The position numbers and the translations under genes are program-made. Source: Psychrobacter sp. P11F6 (GTDB taxonomy: Bacteria; Pseudomonadota; Gammaproteobacteria; Pseudomonadales; Moraxellaceae). From it: a stretch of DNA of 64,000 nt. The number at the start of each line of letters is the position of its first letter. The stretch's first letter is position 1. The stretch lies in assembly GCF_001435295.1 (NCBI RefSeq), contig NZ_CM003594.1:1054001-1118000 (forward strand), read 5' to 3'. The notes under the pieces are model-generated. The model searched no databases. It had not been told where the DNA came from and was given only the letters and a program-made list of their open reading frames with translations. Positions 57,667-64,000 of the stretch are shown piece after piece.

Positions 57667-58389
57667 TTAGTCTTGCAAGTAGCTTAGCAAACGCATAAAT
57701 TCAATGTACATCCACACGAGCGTAGCAAGAATACCAATACTGAATAACCATTCGTAGTCTTCTGATACGCCCATTGCCACACCGCGATCGATATTATCGA
57801 AATCTAGTAAAAGCGTAAAAGAGGCGATGATAATCACAAATAAGCTAAAGCCGATAGCGATAGCGCCACCTTCAAATAAGAACGGTAGGCTTGAGCCAAA
57901 CGCTAAAGAAAGTACCCATTGCGCCACATAAACTAGCATAATCGCGATCAATGCTGAAGTCACAATTGAGCGGAACTTTTCAGTCACCTTGACCAGACCT
58001 GAGCGATATAGCCCTAGCATAACAGCTGCCGTCACAAAAGTGGCACACATAGCGGTCACTGGTACACTCGGATACATCCGCATAAAGAACAGCGAGATGC
58101 CGCCTAAAAATATGCCTTCTAACAGTGCATAAGGCACCGCAAAGGTTTTGGCTTTGTGTGGTTTAAAAGTGATAAAAAGCGCGAGACCAAAAGCGGCAAA
58201 CATACTACCGAAGGCAGCCATCGTAATAAAGCCTTGCGACAAGCCTGCCATAAGGGCATAAAAGAAAAAGCCCACACCAGTGATCGCAGATAATCCAAGT
58301 AATAGACTGGTCTTTTGAATCACGCCCTTGACCGTCATTGGCTTACCGCCGATCGCAAGTTCTGCGCGACTGACAATAGGATTGGCCAT
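57667..58389 (-). CDS. Bax inhibitor-1 / YccA family membrane protein
   Basis: A 240-residue polytopic inner-membrane protein. Seven transmembrane helices are visible between residues ~28 and ~235, and the family core includes LEGIFLGGISLFF and the acidic-residue-containing last helices (LLLDFDNIDRGVAMGVSEDY then EWLFSIGILATLVWMYIEFM). E. coli YccA modulates FtsH; the related bacterial BsYetJ is a pH-sensitive calcium leak channel. The role here is not known. Monocistronic and divergent from nadK across 284 bp. Confidence 0.9.
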   Translation of the reverse strand: MANPIVSRAELAIGGKPMTVKGVIQKTSLLLGLSAITGVGFFFYALMAGLSQGFITMAAFGSMFAAFGLALFITFKPHKAKTFAVPYALLEGIFLGGISLFFMRMYPSVPVTAMCATFVTAAVMLGLYRSGLVKVTEKFRSIVTSALIAIMLVYVAQWVLSLAFGSSLPFLFEGGAIAIGFSLFVIIIASFTLLLDFDNIDRGVAMGVSEDYEWLFSIGILATLVWMYIEFMRLLSYLQD

Positions 58390-58673
58390 AAAGTTGTCCT
58401 TAATAAAATATAAATAATAGTGATGTTAGCTACTTTAGCAAAACCGCCATTATTGTCAACTGTGTTTACGTGACAGCCATCAAGGCTTCACGACCTTATA
58501 GAGCTATTATTAGTTGATGTGTTTTGGCGTATTGCCTAGCTAAACAAACACGTTTAAGAGTAACGTGCGATGGCTTTTATATGGGGTTGATTACGACAGT
58601 TAACAACGATAATTCATAAACATGCTAGTCTAAACGCTCGTTTATCGCTATCATTGGCGAGTACTTTACCGTT

Positions 58674-59693
58674 ATGCCGAGTCGTTTTATGGAAAACTCA
58701 GCGCAATCCGCAAGATTGCCGCACTTACATGAATCAGAGCTGTTCCACGCTATCAAAAACCCTGCTTTTAGGCGTATTGGGCTTATGGGCCGCGCTGGCA
58801 AACGCAGTGTCACTCAAAGTTTGGTGCAAATTGCCCAGACTATCAATGAGATGAATCTCACATTGATTATGGATGTGCAGACGGCGAACTTGCCCACTTT
58901 GAACCTCACTGAGATTGAAAAGGTCAAAATCGTTAAGCGTAGTTTGATTGGTGAGATTTGCGATTTGGTCATCGTTGTTGGCGGTGATGGCTCGATATTG
59001 CACGCGGCTGAAGCGTTGGCACGCTACCGTGTACCCGTGCTCGGCGTCAACCGTGGTCGGCTTGGTTTCTTAGCGGATGTAAAACCTGATGAAGCGGCGT
59101 TTAAATTGCGCCAAGTCCTGATGGGTGATTATCAGCTGGATCATCGTTTTCTATTGACGATGGAGATACGAGAAGGGCGCACTATCATTCATGAAGATAT
59201 GGCGCTCAATGATATCGTATTGCATGCGGGGAAATCGGTACATATGATTGATTTTCAGATGAAAATCGATGGTCAAGATGTCTACCGTCAGCATAGTGAT
59301 GGTTTGATTGCAGCAACGCCTACCGGTTCAACGGCCTATGCACTCTCTGGCGGCGGTCCCATAATCCATCCGAGTATGGATGCTATCTGTTTGGTGCCCA
59401 TGCATCCCCATACGCTGTCTAGCAGACCGATTGTGGTGAGCGGTAATAGCGAAGTATGCATTCGCATTCACGAAGACAATCGCACTCAGCCGATGGTCAG
59501 TGCCGACGGCAAGCCAAGCGTGCCACTTGAGCAAGAGCAACGGCTCTATATTCGTAAGCATCCAGATAAACTTACTTTATTGCACCCGCCAGGGTTTGAT
59601 TTTTATGAAGCTTGTCGCACCAAATTGCACTGGAACGTCCATGCTGAGGAATTCAGTCTTGACGTGGATGATGATATTATGGACGACGAATAA
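58674..59693 (+). CDS. nadK: NAD kinase
   Basis: A 339-residue ATP-NAD kinase that makes NADP. The GGDG motif is at 103-106 (VVVGGDGSILHAAEALARY). VNRGRLGFLAD and the second conserved block TPTGSTAYALSGGGPIIHP follow. Length exceeds E. coli NadK (292) through an N-terminal extension and a charged tail (DVDDDIMDDE). The ATG at 58689 (residue 6), with GAG seven bases upstream, is an alternative start. A YeaC-family gene follows after 53 bases. Confidence 0.96.
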   Translation: MPSRFMENSAQSARLPHLHESELFHAIKNPAFRRIGLMGRAGKRSVTQSLVQIAQTINEMNLTLIMDVQTANLPTLNLTEIEKVKIVKRSLIGEICDLVIVVGGDGSILHAAEALARYRVPVLGVNRGRLGFLADVKPDEAAFKLRQVLMGDYQLDHRFLLTMEIREGRTIIHEDMALNDIVLHAGKSVHMIDFQMKIDGQDVYRQHSDGLIAATPTGSTAYALSGGGPIIHPSMDAICLVPMHPHTLSSRPIVVSGNSEVCIRIHEDNRTQPMVSADGKPSVPLEQEQRLYIRKHPDKLTLLHPPGFDFYEACRTKLHWNVHAEEFSLDVDDDIMDDE

Positions 59694-59746
59694 GTGTCTC
59701 TTTTATATAAAAACGTTATAAAAAATAGTGGTGGAGAATAGGAAGG

Positions 59747-60058
59747 ATGGACAAGCAAACGATATTAGCAAGTTTAACGCCAGAAGTGGTGGATAAGTTC
59801 CGCATGGCGATTGAGTTGGGTAAGTGGCCTGATGGCCGCAAGCTGACCGCTGAGCAGTGCGAGACCTGTATGCAAGCGGTGATGGTGTGGGAGCACGAGC
59901 ATCTGCCACCTGCTGAGCGCACAGGCTATATTCATAAGCCAGTCAAAGACGATGGTTCTATCGTCGGGGCAGAATGTGATGTCGAGCATGAGCATCATTA
60001 TCCAAACATGCCTAATCCGAAAGGCGCAGTCCAACCCGTCAAGTTTAGTGATAAATAG
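59747..60058 (+). CDS. YeaC family protein (DUF1315)
   Basis: A 103-residue protein of unknown function matching the YeaC/DUF1315 family: LTPEVVDKFRMAIELGKWPD, GRKLTAEQCETCMQAVMVWE and HLPPAERTGYI are the conserved segments. It has one C-x2-C pair (CETC) and a histidine-rich tail (DVEHEHHYPNMP), suggesting possible metal binding, which is untested. ATG follows GGAAGG closely. Probably co-transcribed with nadK; a strong terminator follows. Confidence 0.85.
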   Translation: MDKQTILASLTPEVVDKFRMAIELGKWPDGRKLTAEQCETCMQAVMVWEHEHLPPAERTGYIHKPVKDDGSIVGAECDVEHEHHYPNMPNPKGAVQPVKFSDK

Positions 60059-60098
60059 GCTGATGGCTAAATTTTCTAATAAAAAATGAAGCACATAA

Positions 60099-60128
60099 AA
60101 AAGGCCACGCTAATCAGCGTGGCCTTTT
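60099..60128. terminator. Bidirectional terminator
   Basis: Twelve-base perfect stem AAAAGGCCACGC (60099-60110) with GCGTGGCCTTTT (60117-60128), six-base loop. It lies between the YeaC-family gene (+) and the HopJ-family gene (-). Confidence 0.92.
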
Positions 60129-60144
60129 CTTATTTAATAATTTT

Positions 60145-60519
60145 TTAAAGCGCCGTCGTATCAACACTAGGGCGAACCGTTAATGGGTTTTTTTGCATCA
60201 AAAACCCTTGCCAGCCCCAATGTAAAAAATTGCGGATATTGGCATGGTCAGTACCGTTAGGAGTTGCTTGAACTTTGGCATAATGCTCGCCAAACAGTTT
60301 TAGCGTGTCCAATTGATTTAGACCATGGTGCTTGGCAAAACCAAAAATTTTCGCACTACCTTCATTTTCACCAGCTGCATTGTGTACCATACCGTTCACA
60401 AACGGGGCAGGTGCGTAGCGATAAAAATCATCAATAAAACTGATGACATCATTGAATCCAATGGCTTTTTTATCCAAACCATTAAGTAGAGCCGATACAT
60501 CTGATTGGCGGATACTCAT
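60145..60519 (-). CDS. HopJ type III effector family protein
   Basis: A 124-residue protein matching the HopJ family: FNDVISFIDDFYRYAPAPFV, NGMVHNAAGENEGSAKIFGF and LFGEHYAKVQATPNGTDHAN then IRNFLHWGW. The family was named after a Pseudomonas syringae effector, but members are widespread in free-living gammaproteobacteria without type III secretion, so effector function should not be assumed. No type III genes are in the window. ATG has GAGG nine bases upstream. It lies 45 bases after csrA in the same direction and may share its transcript. Confidence 0.88.
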   Translation of the reverse strand: MSIRQSDVSALLNGLDKKAIGFNDVISFIDDFYRYAPAPFVNGMVHNAAGENEGSAKIFGFAKHHGLNQLDTLKLFGEHYAKVQATPNGTDHANIRNFLHWGWQGFLMQKNPLTVRPSVDTTAL

Positions 60520-60564
60520 AAATAAATGACCTCAGAGCAGATTAAAAAAGTGAAAGTATGTAAC

Positions 60565-60810
60565 TTAGCGATTGAAATAGTCTTCGTCATCAAATGAAGG
60601 CGCAAAATTGCCTTGCTCAAGATGTTGCATTTGCGACTGTACAGAACGCTCATGCTGAATACGTTGGTAAATCTCTTCGCGGTGTACGGCAATATCTTTC
60701 GGTGCATTGACACCGATACGTACTTGATTGCCTTTGACACCTAGGACAGTCACACTGACCTCATCACCAATCATTAGCGTTTCGCCCACGCGGCGTGTCA
60801 AAATTAACAT
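60565..60810 (-). CDS. csrA: Carbon storage regulator CsrA
   Basis: An 81-residue post-transcriptional regulator that binds GGA motifs in mRNA leaders. It opens with [20 protein letters not shown] and has [20 protein letters not shown], both strictly conserved. The C-terminal ~25 residues ([19 protein letters not shown]) are a longer, acidic tail than in E. coli CsrA (61 aa). ATG has AAGGAG about eight bases upstream; this GGA is itself a possible CsrA autoregulation site. It follows lysC in the order alaS-lysC-csrA shared with pseudomonads. Confidence 0.97.
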   Translation of the reverse strand: MLILTRRVGETLMIGDEVSVTVLGVKGNQVRIGVNAPKDIAVHREEIYQRIQHERSVQSQMQHLEQGNFAPSFDDEDYFNR

Positions 60811-60982
60811 GCGTCACACTCCTTATGTCGCATTAACAAATTATTACTCATCAGATTACTTCTCAATTGCAGGACATTACCGCAGCCCTAGAAAGACAAT
60901 GTATCAATGAAAACCACAATGCTTACTATTGTGCCAATAGCGGTAATGATAGGTAGATTCATTTAGCCCAAATGAAAGCCCC

Positions 60983-61011
60983 ATTATAGGGGGCATAACA
61001 GAGACTGTCAC
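60983..61011 (-). promoter_or_regulatory. csrA promoter overlapped by a palindrome
   Basis: On the minus strand GTGACA (61006-61011), a 17-base spacer and TATAAT (60983-60988). The -10 is flanked by GCCCC and GGGGC, making a palindrome (minus strand GCCCCCTATAATGGGGC) over the box and a GC-rich discriminator. The leader to csrA is about 165 bases. The rest of the 369-bp gap has two hairpins near the lysC end. Confidence 0.7.
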
Positions 61012-61030
61012 GGGTTTTCACAAAACTATT

Positions 61031-61091
61031 GGGTAAATAGTTACCCTAGCAATAATAAAAAATAAAAATAGGATCTAAAAAGACCCTATTT
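61031..61091 (-). terminator. lysC terminator region, two hairpins
   Basis: Read on the minus strand, the first hairpin is a stem of ~9 bases (61067-61075 with 61083-61091, one mismatch), followed by a T-rich stretch. A second perfect hairpin GGGTAA-ATAG-TTACCC lies at 61031-61046. Confidence 0.6.
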
Positions 61092-61179
61092 AATTTAATA
61101 CATTGTTGAAAGTAATTGATACTGACTTAATGCATAACTGTTAATGCTAAATCGATTATTTTAAGCGTTTTAAAATAAG

Positions 61180-61689
61180 TTATAGCCCAGCGATTTTACT
61201 TTCGCCATCTTCACGATCCAGACCAAATGCGGTATGTAGTGATTTAACGGCTTTTTCTAAATACTGTTCTTGGATAAGGACAGACACTTTGATTTCGCTG
61301 GTTGATATCATTTGAATATTGATATTGTTTTCAGCAAGCGTTTGGAACATGAGGCTCGCAACACCAGCATGAGAGCGCATGCCGACGCCGACTAAAGAGA
61401 CTTTAACGACTTCATCATTAGCCAATATCTCTTTAGCACCTATCTCATCTTTGACTTCATTTTCTAGTACTTTCATGGTTTTGTCCATGTCAGTACGGTT
61501 GACAGTAAAAGTAAAGTCGGTGGTGCCATTGGTAGAGAGGTTTTGCACTATCATATCAATTTCTATATTGGCACGACCAATCGGGCTTAGGATAGCAGAG
61601 GCAATACCAGGATGATCAGGTACACCGCGCACGACTATTTTTGCTTCGTCTCGATTAAAAGCGATACCTGAGATGATTGCCTGTTCCAT
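61180..61689 (-). CDS. Probable aspartate kinase beta subunit from an internal in-frame start
   Basis: ATG at 61689, inside lysC and in the same frame, is preceded by AAGGAG with five-base spacing (coding for EGDN-M). Translation from here gives 169 residues consisting of the two ACT domains. Overlapping in-frame alpha and beta subunits of about 45 and 18 kDa are known in Bacillus, Corynebacterium and some Pseudomonas aspartate kinases. The site is seen in the sequence; its use is inference. Confidence 0.6.
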   Translation of the reverse strand: MEQAIISGIAFNRDEAKIVVRGVPDHPGIASAILSPIGRANIEIDMIVQNLSTNGTTDFTFTVNRTDMDKTMKVLENEVKDEIGAKEILANDEVVKVSLVGVGMRSHAGVASLMFQTLAENNINIQMISTSEIKVSVLIQEQYLEKAVKSLHTAFGLDREDGESKIAGL

Positions 61690-62466
61690 GTTGTCTCCTT
61701 CGTCTATCGTAATTAGGGTGCCGACATTGTCTTGAAATTCTTGGTCGAAGCTACCATCGTTGTTTTCATCAAAGCTAGATAATACGCGCAGTGGTACACC
61801 ATATTTACCGGCGAATTCTACCGAACGAATCTGTAAAATCTTAGAGCCAAGACTTGCCATCTCTAGCATTTCTTCAAAGGTAATTTTTTCAAGTTTTTTG
61901 GCTTTTGAGGTCACACGAGGGTCAGTGGTATAAACGCCATCAACATCGGTATAAATCTGACATTCATCAGCACCCAAGGCAGCAGCAATAGCGACACCTG
62001 TGGTATCAGAGCCGCCGCGCCCTAATGTGGTCGCGTTGCCTTCGTCATCAATACCTTGAAAGCCTGCGACGATAACGACATTGCCTGCATCGAGTTGCTC
62101 ACGGATATTTTTGTCATCGATGCTTTCGATACGGGCTTTATTGTGGGCATTGTCCGTTTTAATCGCTACTTGACGACCAGTAAATGAGCGAGCGCCTACA
62201 CCAAGCTCTTTAATCGCCATAGCAAGCAATGAAATCGATACTTGCTCGCCCGTTGAGACCATTTGGTCGTATTCACGGGGATCAGGCTGAGTGCTAATTT
62301 GGCGTGCTAGATCAATCAAACGGTTGGTTTCGCCGCTCATAGCAGAGACGACAACAACTATTTGATGACCGTTGTCATGCCAGCGTTTGACTCGTTTGGC
62401 GACGTTTTTGATGCGGTCGATACTGCCCATCGAGGTGCCGCCGTATTTCTGTACTATTAACGCCAT
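61180..62466 (-). CDS. lysC: Aspartate kinase
   Basis: A 428-residue enzyme that phosphorylates aspartate, the entry step for lysine, threonine and methionine. The kinase domain has VQKYGGTSMGSIDRI, TLGRGGSDTTGVAIAAALGA and YTDVDGVYTTDPRV. Two C-terminal ACT domains (~265-425) sense the amino-acid effectors, with ISTSEIKVSVLI near the end. Length fits the Pseudomonas/Corynebacterium type. A strong ribosome site lies inside the gene before Met260, so a separate beta subunit is likely. It is downstream of alaS and upstream of csrA. Confidence 0.97.
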   Translation of the reverse strand: MALIVQKYGGTSMGSIDRIKNVAKRVKRWHDNGHQIVVVVSAMSGETNRLIDLARQISTQPDPREYDQMVSTGEQVSISLLAMAIKELGVGARSFTGRQVAIKTDNAHNKARIESIDDKNIREQLDAGNVVIVAGFQGIDDEGNATTLGRGGSDTTGVAIAAALGADECQIYTDVDGVYTTDPRVTSKAKKLEKITFEEMLEMASLGSKILQIRSVEFAGKYGVPLRVLSSFDENNDGSFDQEFQDNVGTLITIDEGDNMEQAIISGIAFNRDEAKIVVRGVPDHPGIASAILSPIGRANIEIDMIVQNLSTNGTTDFTFTVNRTDMDKTMKVLENEVKDEIGAKEILANDEVVKVSLVGVGMRSHAGVASLMFQTLAENNINIQMISTSEIKVSVLIQEQYLEKAVKSLHTAFGLDREDGESKIAGL

Positions 62467-62705
62467 AAAAATCTACCTATTATTCATTAATGGCCTTTTA
62501 TTATCATCAATGAGAGCCAATATGCGGATGTGACGCTCAATCAATGCTTGTATAGATAAAGCCGTATTATAAGAATTGCGCCCATGCTTTTCGTTTATGT
62601 ATTCAGTAGTGCTGACTAGGTAATGCACGCACGATGCATATAAACGTTGACCTTTATATCATATCTACGTCACAACGTTAAGTGCCCGTAGCGCTTAGAT
62701 ACATG

Positions 62706-62736
62706 GCGATTGGTTATAACCGTTATAACCAATCGC
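62706..62736. repeat. 31-bp perfect palindrome between alaS and lysC
   Basis: Fifteen-base arms GCGATTGGTTATAAC and GTTATAACCAATCGC around a single C, with no mismatch. There is no T tract on either side. The surrounding 325-bp gap has no gene. Confidence 0.85.
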
Positions 62737-62791
62737 GTATCTTATGCGTAGTAGACCAGAGTGATGCGCTGTATTCATGTCTTTTTCAGGA

Positions 62792-64000
62792 CTAGCTAAG
62801 CTGAGTTTCAATCCAAGCAGGTAGGGCATTGATAACCGCGGTACTGTTGGCAGACTTTGGCGCGCCGCCTTGTGCGTAATCTGGCTTACCACCCCCTTTA
62901 CCGCCCAGCTCACCTGCCAAATGACGAATGATATCACCAGCTTTTACTTTCGCAGTCACAGACTTTGCCACGCTTGCGGCTAGGGCTAACTGTTCGTCTT
63001 TATCACCAATCAATACAATCACGCTATCAGGGAGTTTAGATTTAATATCGTCCATCAGGGTACGGATAGATTTGCCGTCGATACCGCTTAAGGTACTGAT
63101 AAGCACGGGCGTGCCTGCGATGGTCTGTACTTCATCGAGTAAATTGGCTGCTTGGGCGCTGGCGATTTTTTGCTCTAAACGCTCTAGTTGTTTCTCAAGT
63201 TCGCGCTGCTTATCCGCCATGGTACGCACGCGCTGTGCCACTTCAGGACGTTTTACTTTTAGCTGACTGGCAAGCTCGCTCAGCTGCTGCTCACTTTGCT
63301 GAATGTTTTTAATTGCATTCATGCCAGTGACAGCTTCAATACGGCGGATGCCAGCAGCAATACCTGATTCGCTGGTGATTTTTAACACACCAATATCACC
63401 AGTACGTTTAACGTGCAAACCACCGCACAACTCAATAGAGAAGGGCTTGCGCTGACCATCGATGATAATGTCAGTGCCCATGGTTAAGACGCGAACGTCA
63501 CTGCCATATTTTTCGCCAAACAATGCCATCGCACCTTGTTTCATCGCTTCGTCGATAGACATATTCTCGATGCGAGCAGGGGTGTTGGCTTGAATTTGCT
63601 CATTGACTAAGCGTTCGATACGCGTAATTTCAGCAGTGCTGACAGGCTTGTCATAGGAGAAATCAAAACGTAATACTTCGCTTGATACTAGCGAGCCTTT
63701 TTGCGTGACCGCGTCGCCCAATACTTCTCTTAATGCCGCATGCAATAGATGCGTGGCAGAGTGGTTTTTGGCACTGGCTGCGCGAATACTCGACAAGACT
63801 TGCGCATCAGCGGTCTGTTTGGTATTAATGTCACCCATGGTCACGACACCATAATGGATGATGGCTTGACCAGATTTTTTGGTGTCTTGCACTTCAAAAA
63901 CGCCAGTTGCAGTGCGGATTTCGCCAAGCTCACCAACTTGACCACCACCTTCAGCATAAAACGGTGTACGGTCAAGTACCACGACGCCTTCCATACCTTC
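62792..64000 (-). CDS. alaS: Alanine-tRNA ligase, C-terminal part (5' end outside window)
   Basis: The last ~400 residues of alanyl-tRNA synthetase. The editing domain has the zinc-binding HSATHLLHAALREVLG near the start and SIELCGGLHVKRTGDIGVLK. The C-terminal DHHA1/oligomerisation region has RTMADKQRELEKQLERLEQK and ends with GGKGGGKPDYAQGGAPKSAN. The catalytic and tRNA-acceptor domains lie beyond the window edge, where the frame stays open. It is first in the alaS-lysC-csrA order shared with pseudomonads, separated from lysC by 325 bp containing the palindrome. Confidence 0.96.
   Translation of the reverse strand, partial: EGMEGVVVLDRTPFYAEGGGQVGELGEIRTATGVFEVQDTKKSGQAIIHYGVVTMGDINTKQTADAQVLSSIRAASAKNHSATHLLHAALREVLGDAVTQKGSLVSSEVLRFDFSYDKPVSTAEITRIERLVNEQIQANTPARIENMSIDEAMKQGAMALFGEKYGSDVRVLTMGTDIIIDGQRKPFSIELCGGLHVKRTGDIGVLKITSESGIAAGIRRIEAVTGMNAIKNIQQSEQQLSELASQLKVKRPEVAQRVRTMADKQRELEKQLERLEQKIASAQAANLLDEVQTIAGTPVLISTLSGIDGKSIRTLMDDIKSKLPDSVIVLIGDKDEQLALAASVAKSVTAKVKAGDIIRHLAGELGGKGGGKPDYAQGGAPKSANSTAVINALPAWIETQLS

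Noticed and set aside
60145..60519. HopJ-family protein as evidence of type III secretion or virulence
   Set aside because: No secretion genes are present, and the family is common in free-living bacteria; the name reflects one plant pathogen only.
62706..62736. Palindrome as the alaS terminator
   Set aside because: There is no T tract on either strand after the stem and the loop is one base, so it does not fit a Rho-independent terminator.

Overview
The window is about 64 kb of chromosomal DNA from a Moraxellaceae gammaproteobacterium, most likely a Psychrobacter. The evidence is protein style and gene order (prmA/DUF3426/fis/purH, alaS/lysC/csrA, cmk/rpsA/ihfB/lapA/pyrF), the moderate-to-low GC with AT-rich spacers, a 478-residue long-form GAPDH, and a dispersed palindromic repeat. 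The species cannot be fixed from this sequence alone. The content is almost entirely housekeeping. I see no phage, no complete IS, no CRISPR array, no tRNA or rRNA gene and no obvious defence island.

Layout. 1-6 kb: the 3' end of tamB, a MITE-like repeat, a small Fur-controlled hemP that is easy to miss, a Nudix/ThiE-like fusion and a lipocalin with a long hydrophilic N-terminal extension. 6-13 kb: long GAPDH, obgE, proB, hemE, argC. 13-20 kb: a membrane coiled-coil protein, clpS and clpA separated by an unusual 722-bp spacer, ung, tadA, cmk. 20-26 kb: rpsA, ihfB, lapA, pyrF, a metallophosphoesterase and a histidine phosphatase. 26-35 kb: rpsT (GTG start), a second copy of the repeat, a HTATIP2-like oxidoreductase, rraA, mfd, a HIT protein and a membrane-bound class III adenylate cyclase.

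35-42 kb (minus strand) is the iron-sulfur assembly operon iscR-iscS-iscU-iscA-hscB-hscA-fdx. A clear IscR-type operator lies over its promoter. Non-coding structure sits inside the operon: a 3 x 15 bp tandem repeat between iscS and iscU, and a terminator-like hairpin between iscU and iscA. These could set different levels for the regulator/scaffold part and the chaperone part.

42-60 kb: an SCP2/UbiJ-like membrane protein, hupB, ppiD, then minus-strand purH, fis, a zinc-ribbon/DUF3426 protein, prmA, a TPR-like lipoprotein and mrcB (PBP1b). These are followed by a CcoI/FixI-like copper P-type ATPase, a Bax-inhibitor-1 family protein, nadK and a YeaC-family protein. 60-64 kb (minus): a HopJ-family protein, csrA, lysC (with a strong internal start for a probable beta subunit) and the 3' part of alaS.

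The most notable signals are regulatory or structural rather than a new multigene system. They are the TA-bounded palindromic repeat family, terminator-like hairpins placed directly before the start codons of hemE and purH and inside the isc operon, a 31-bp perfect palindrome between alaS and lysC, a palindrome over the csrA -10 box, and a possible iron-responsive small RNA after the HIT gene.
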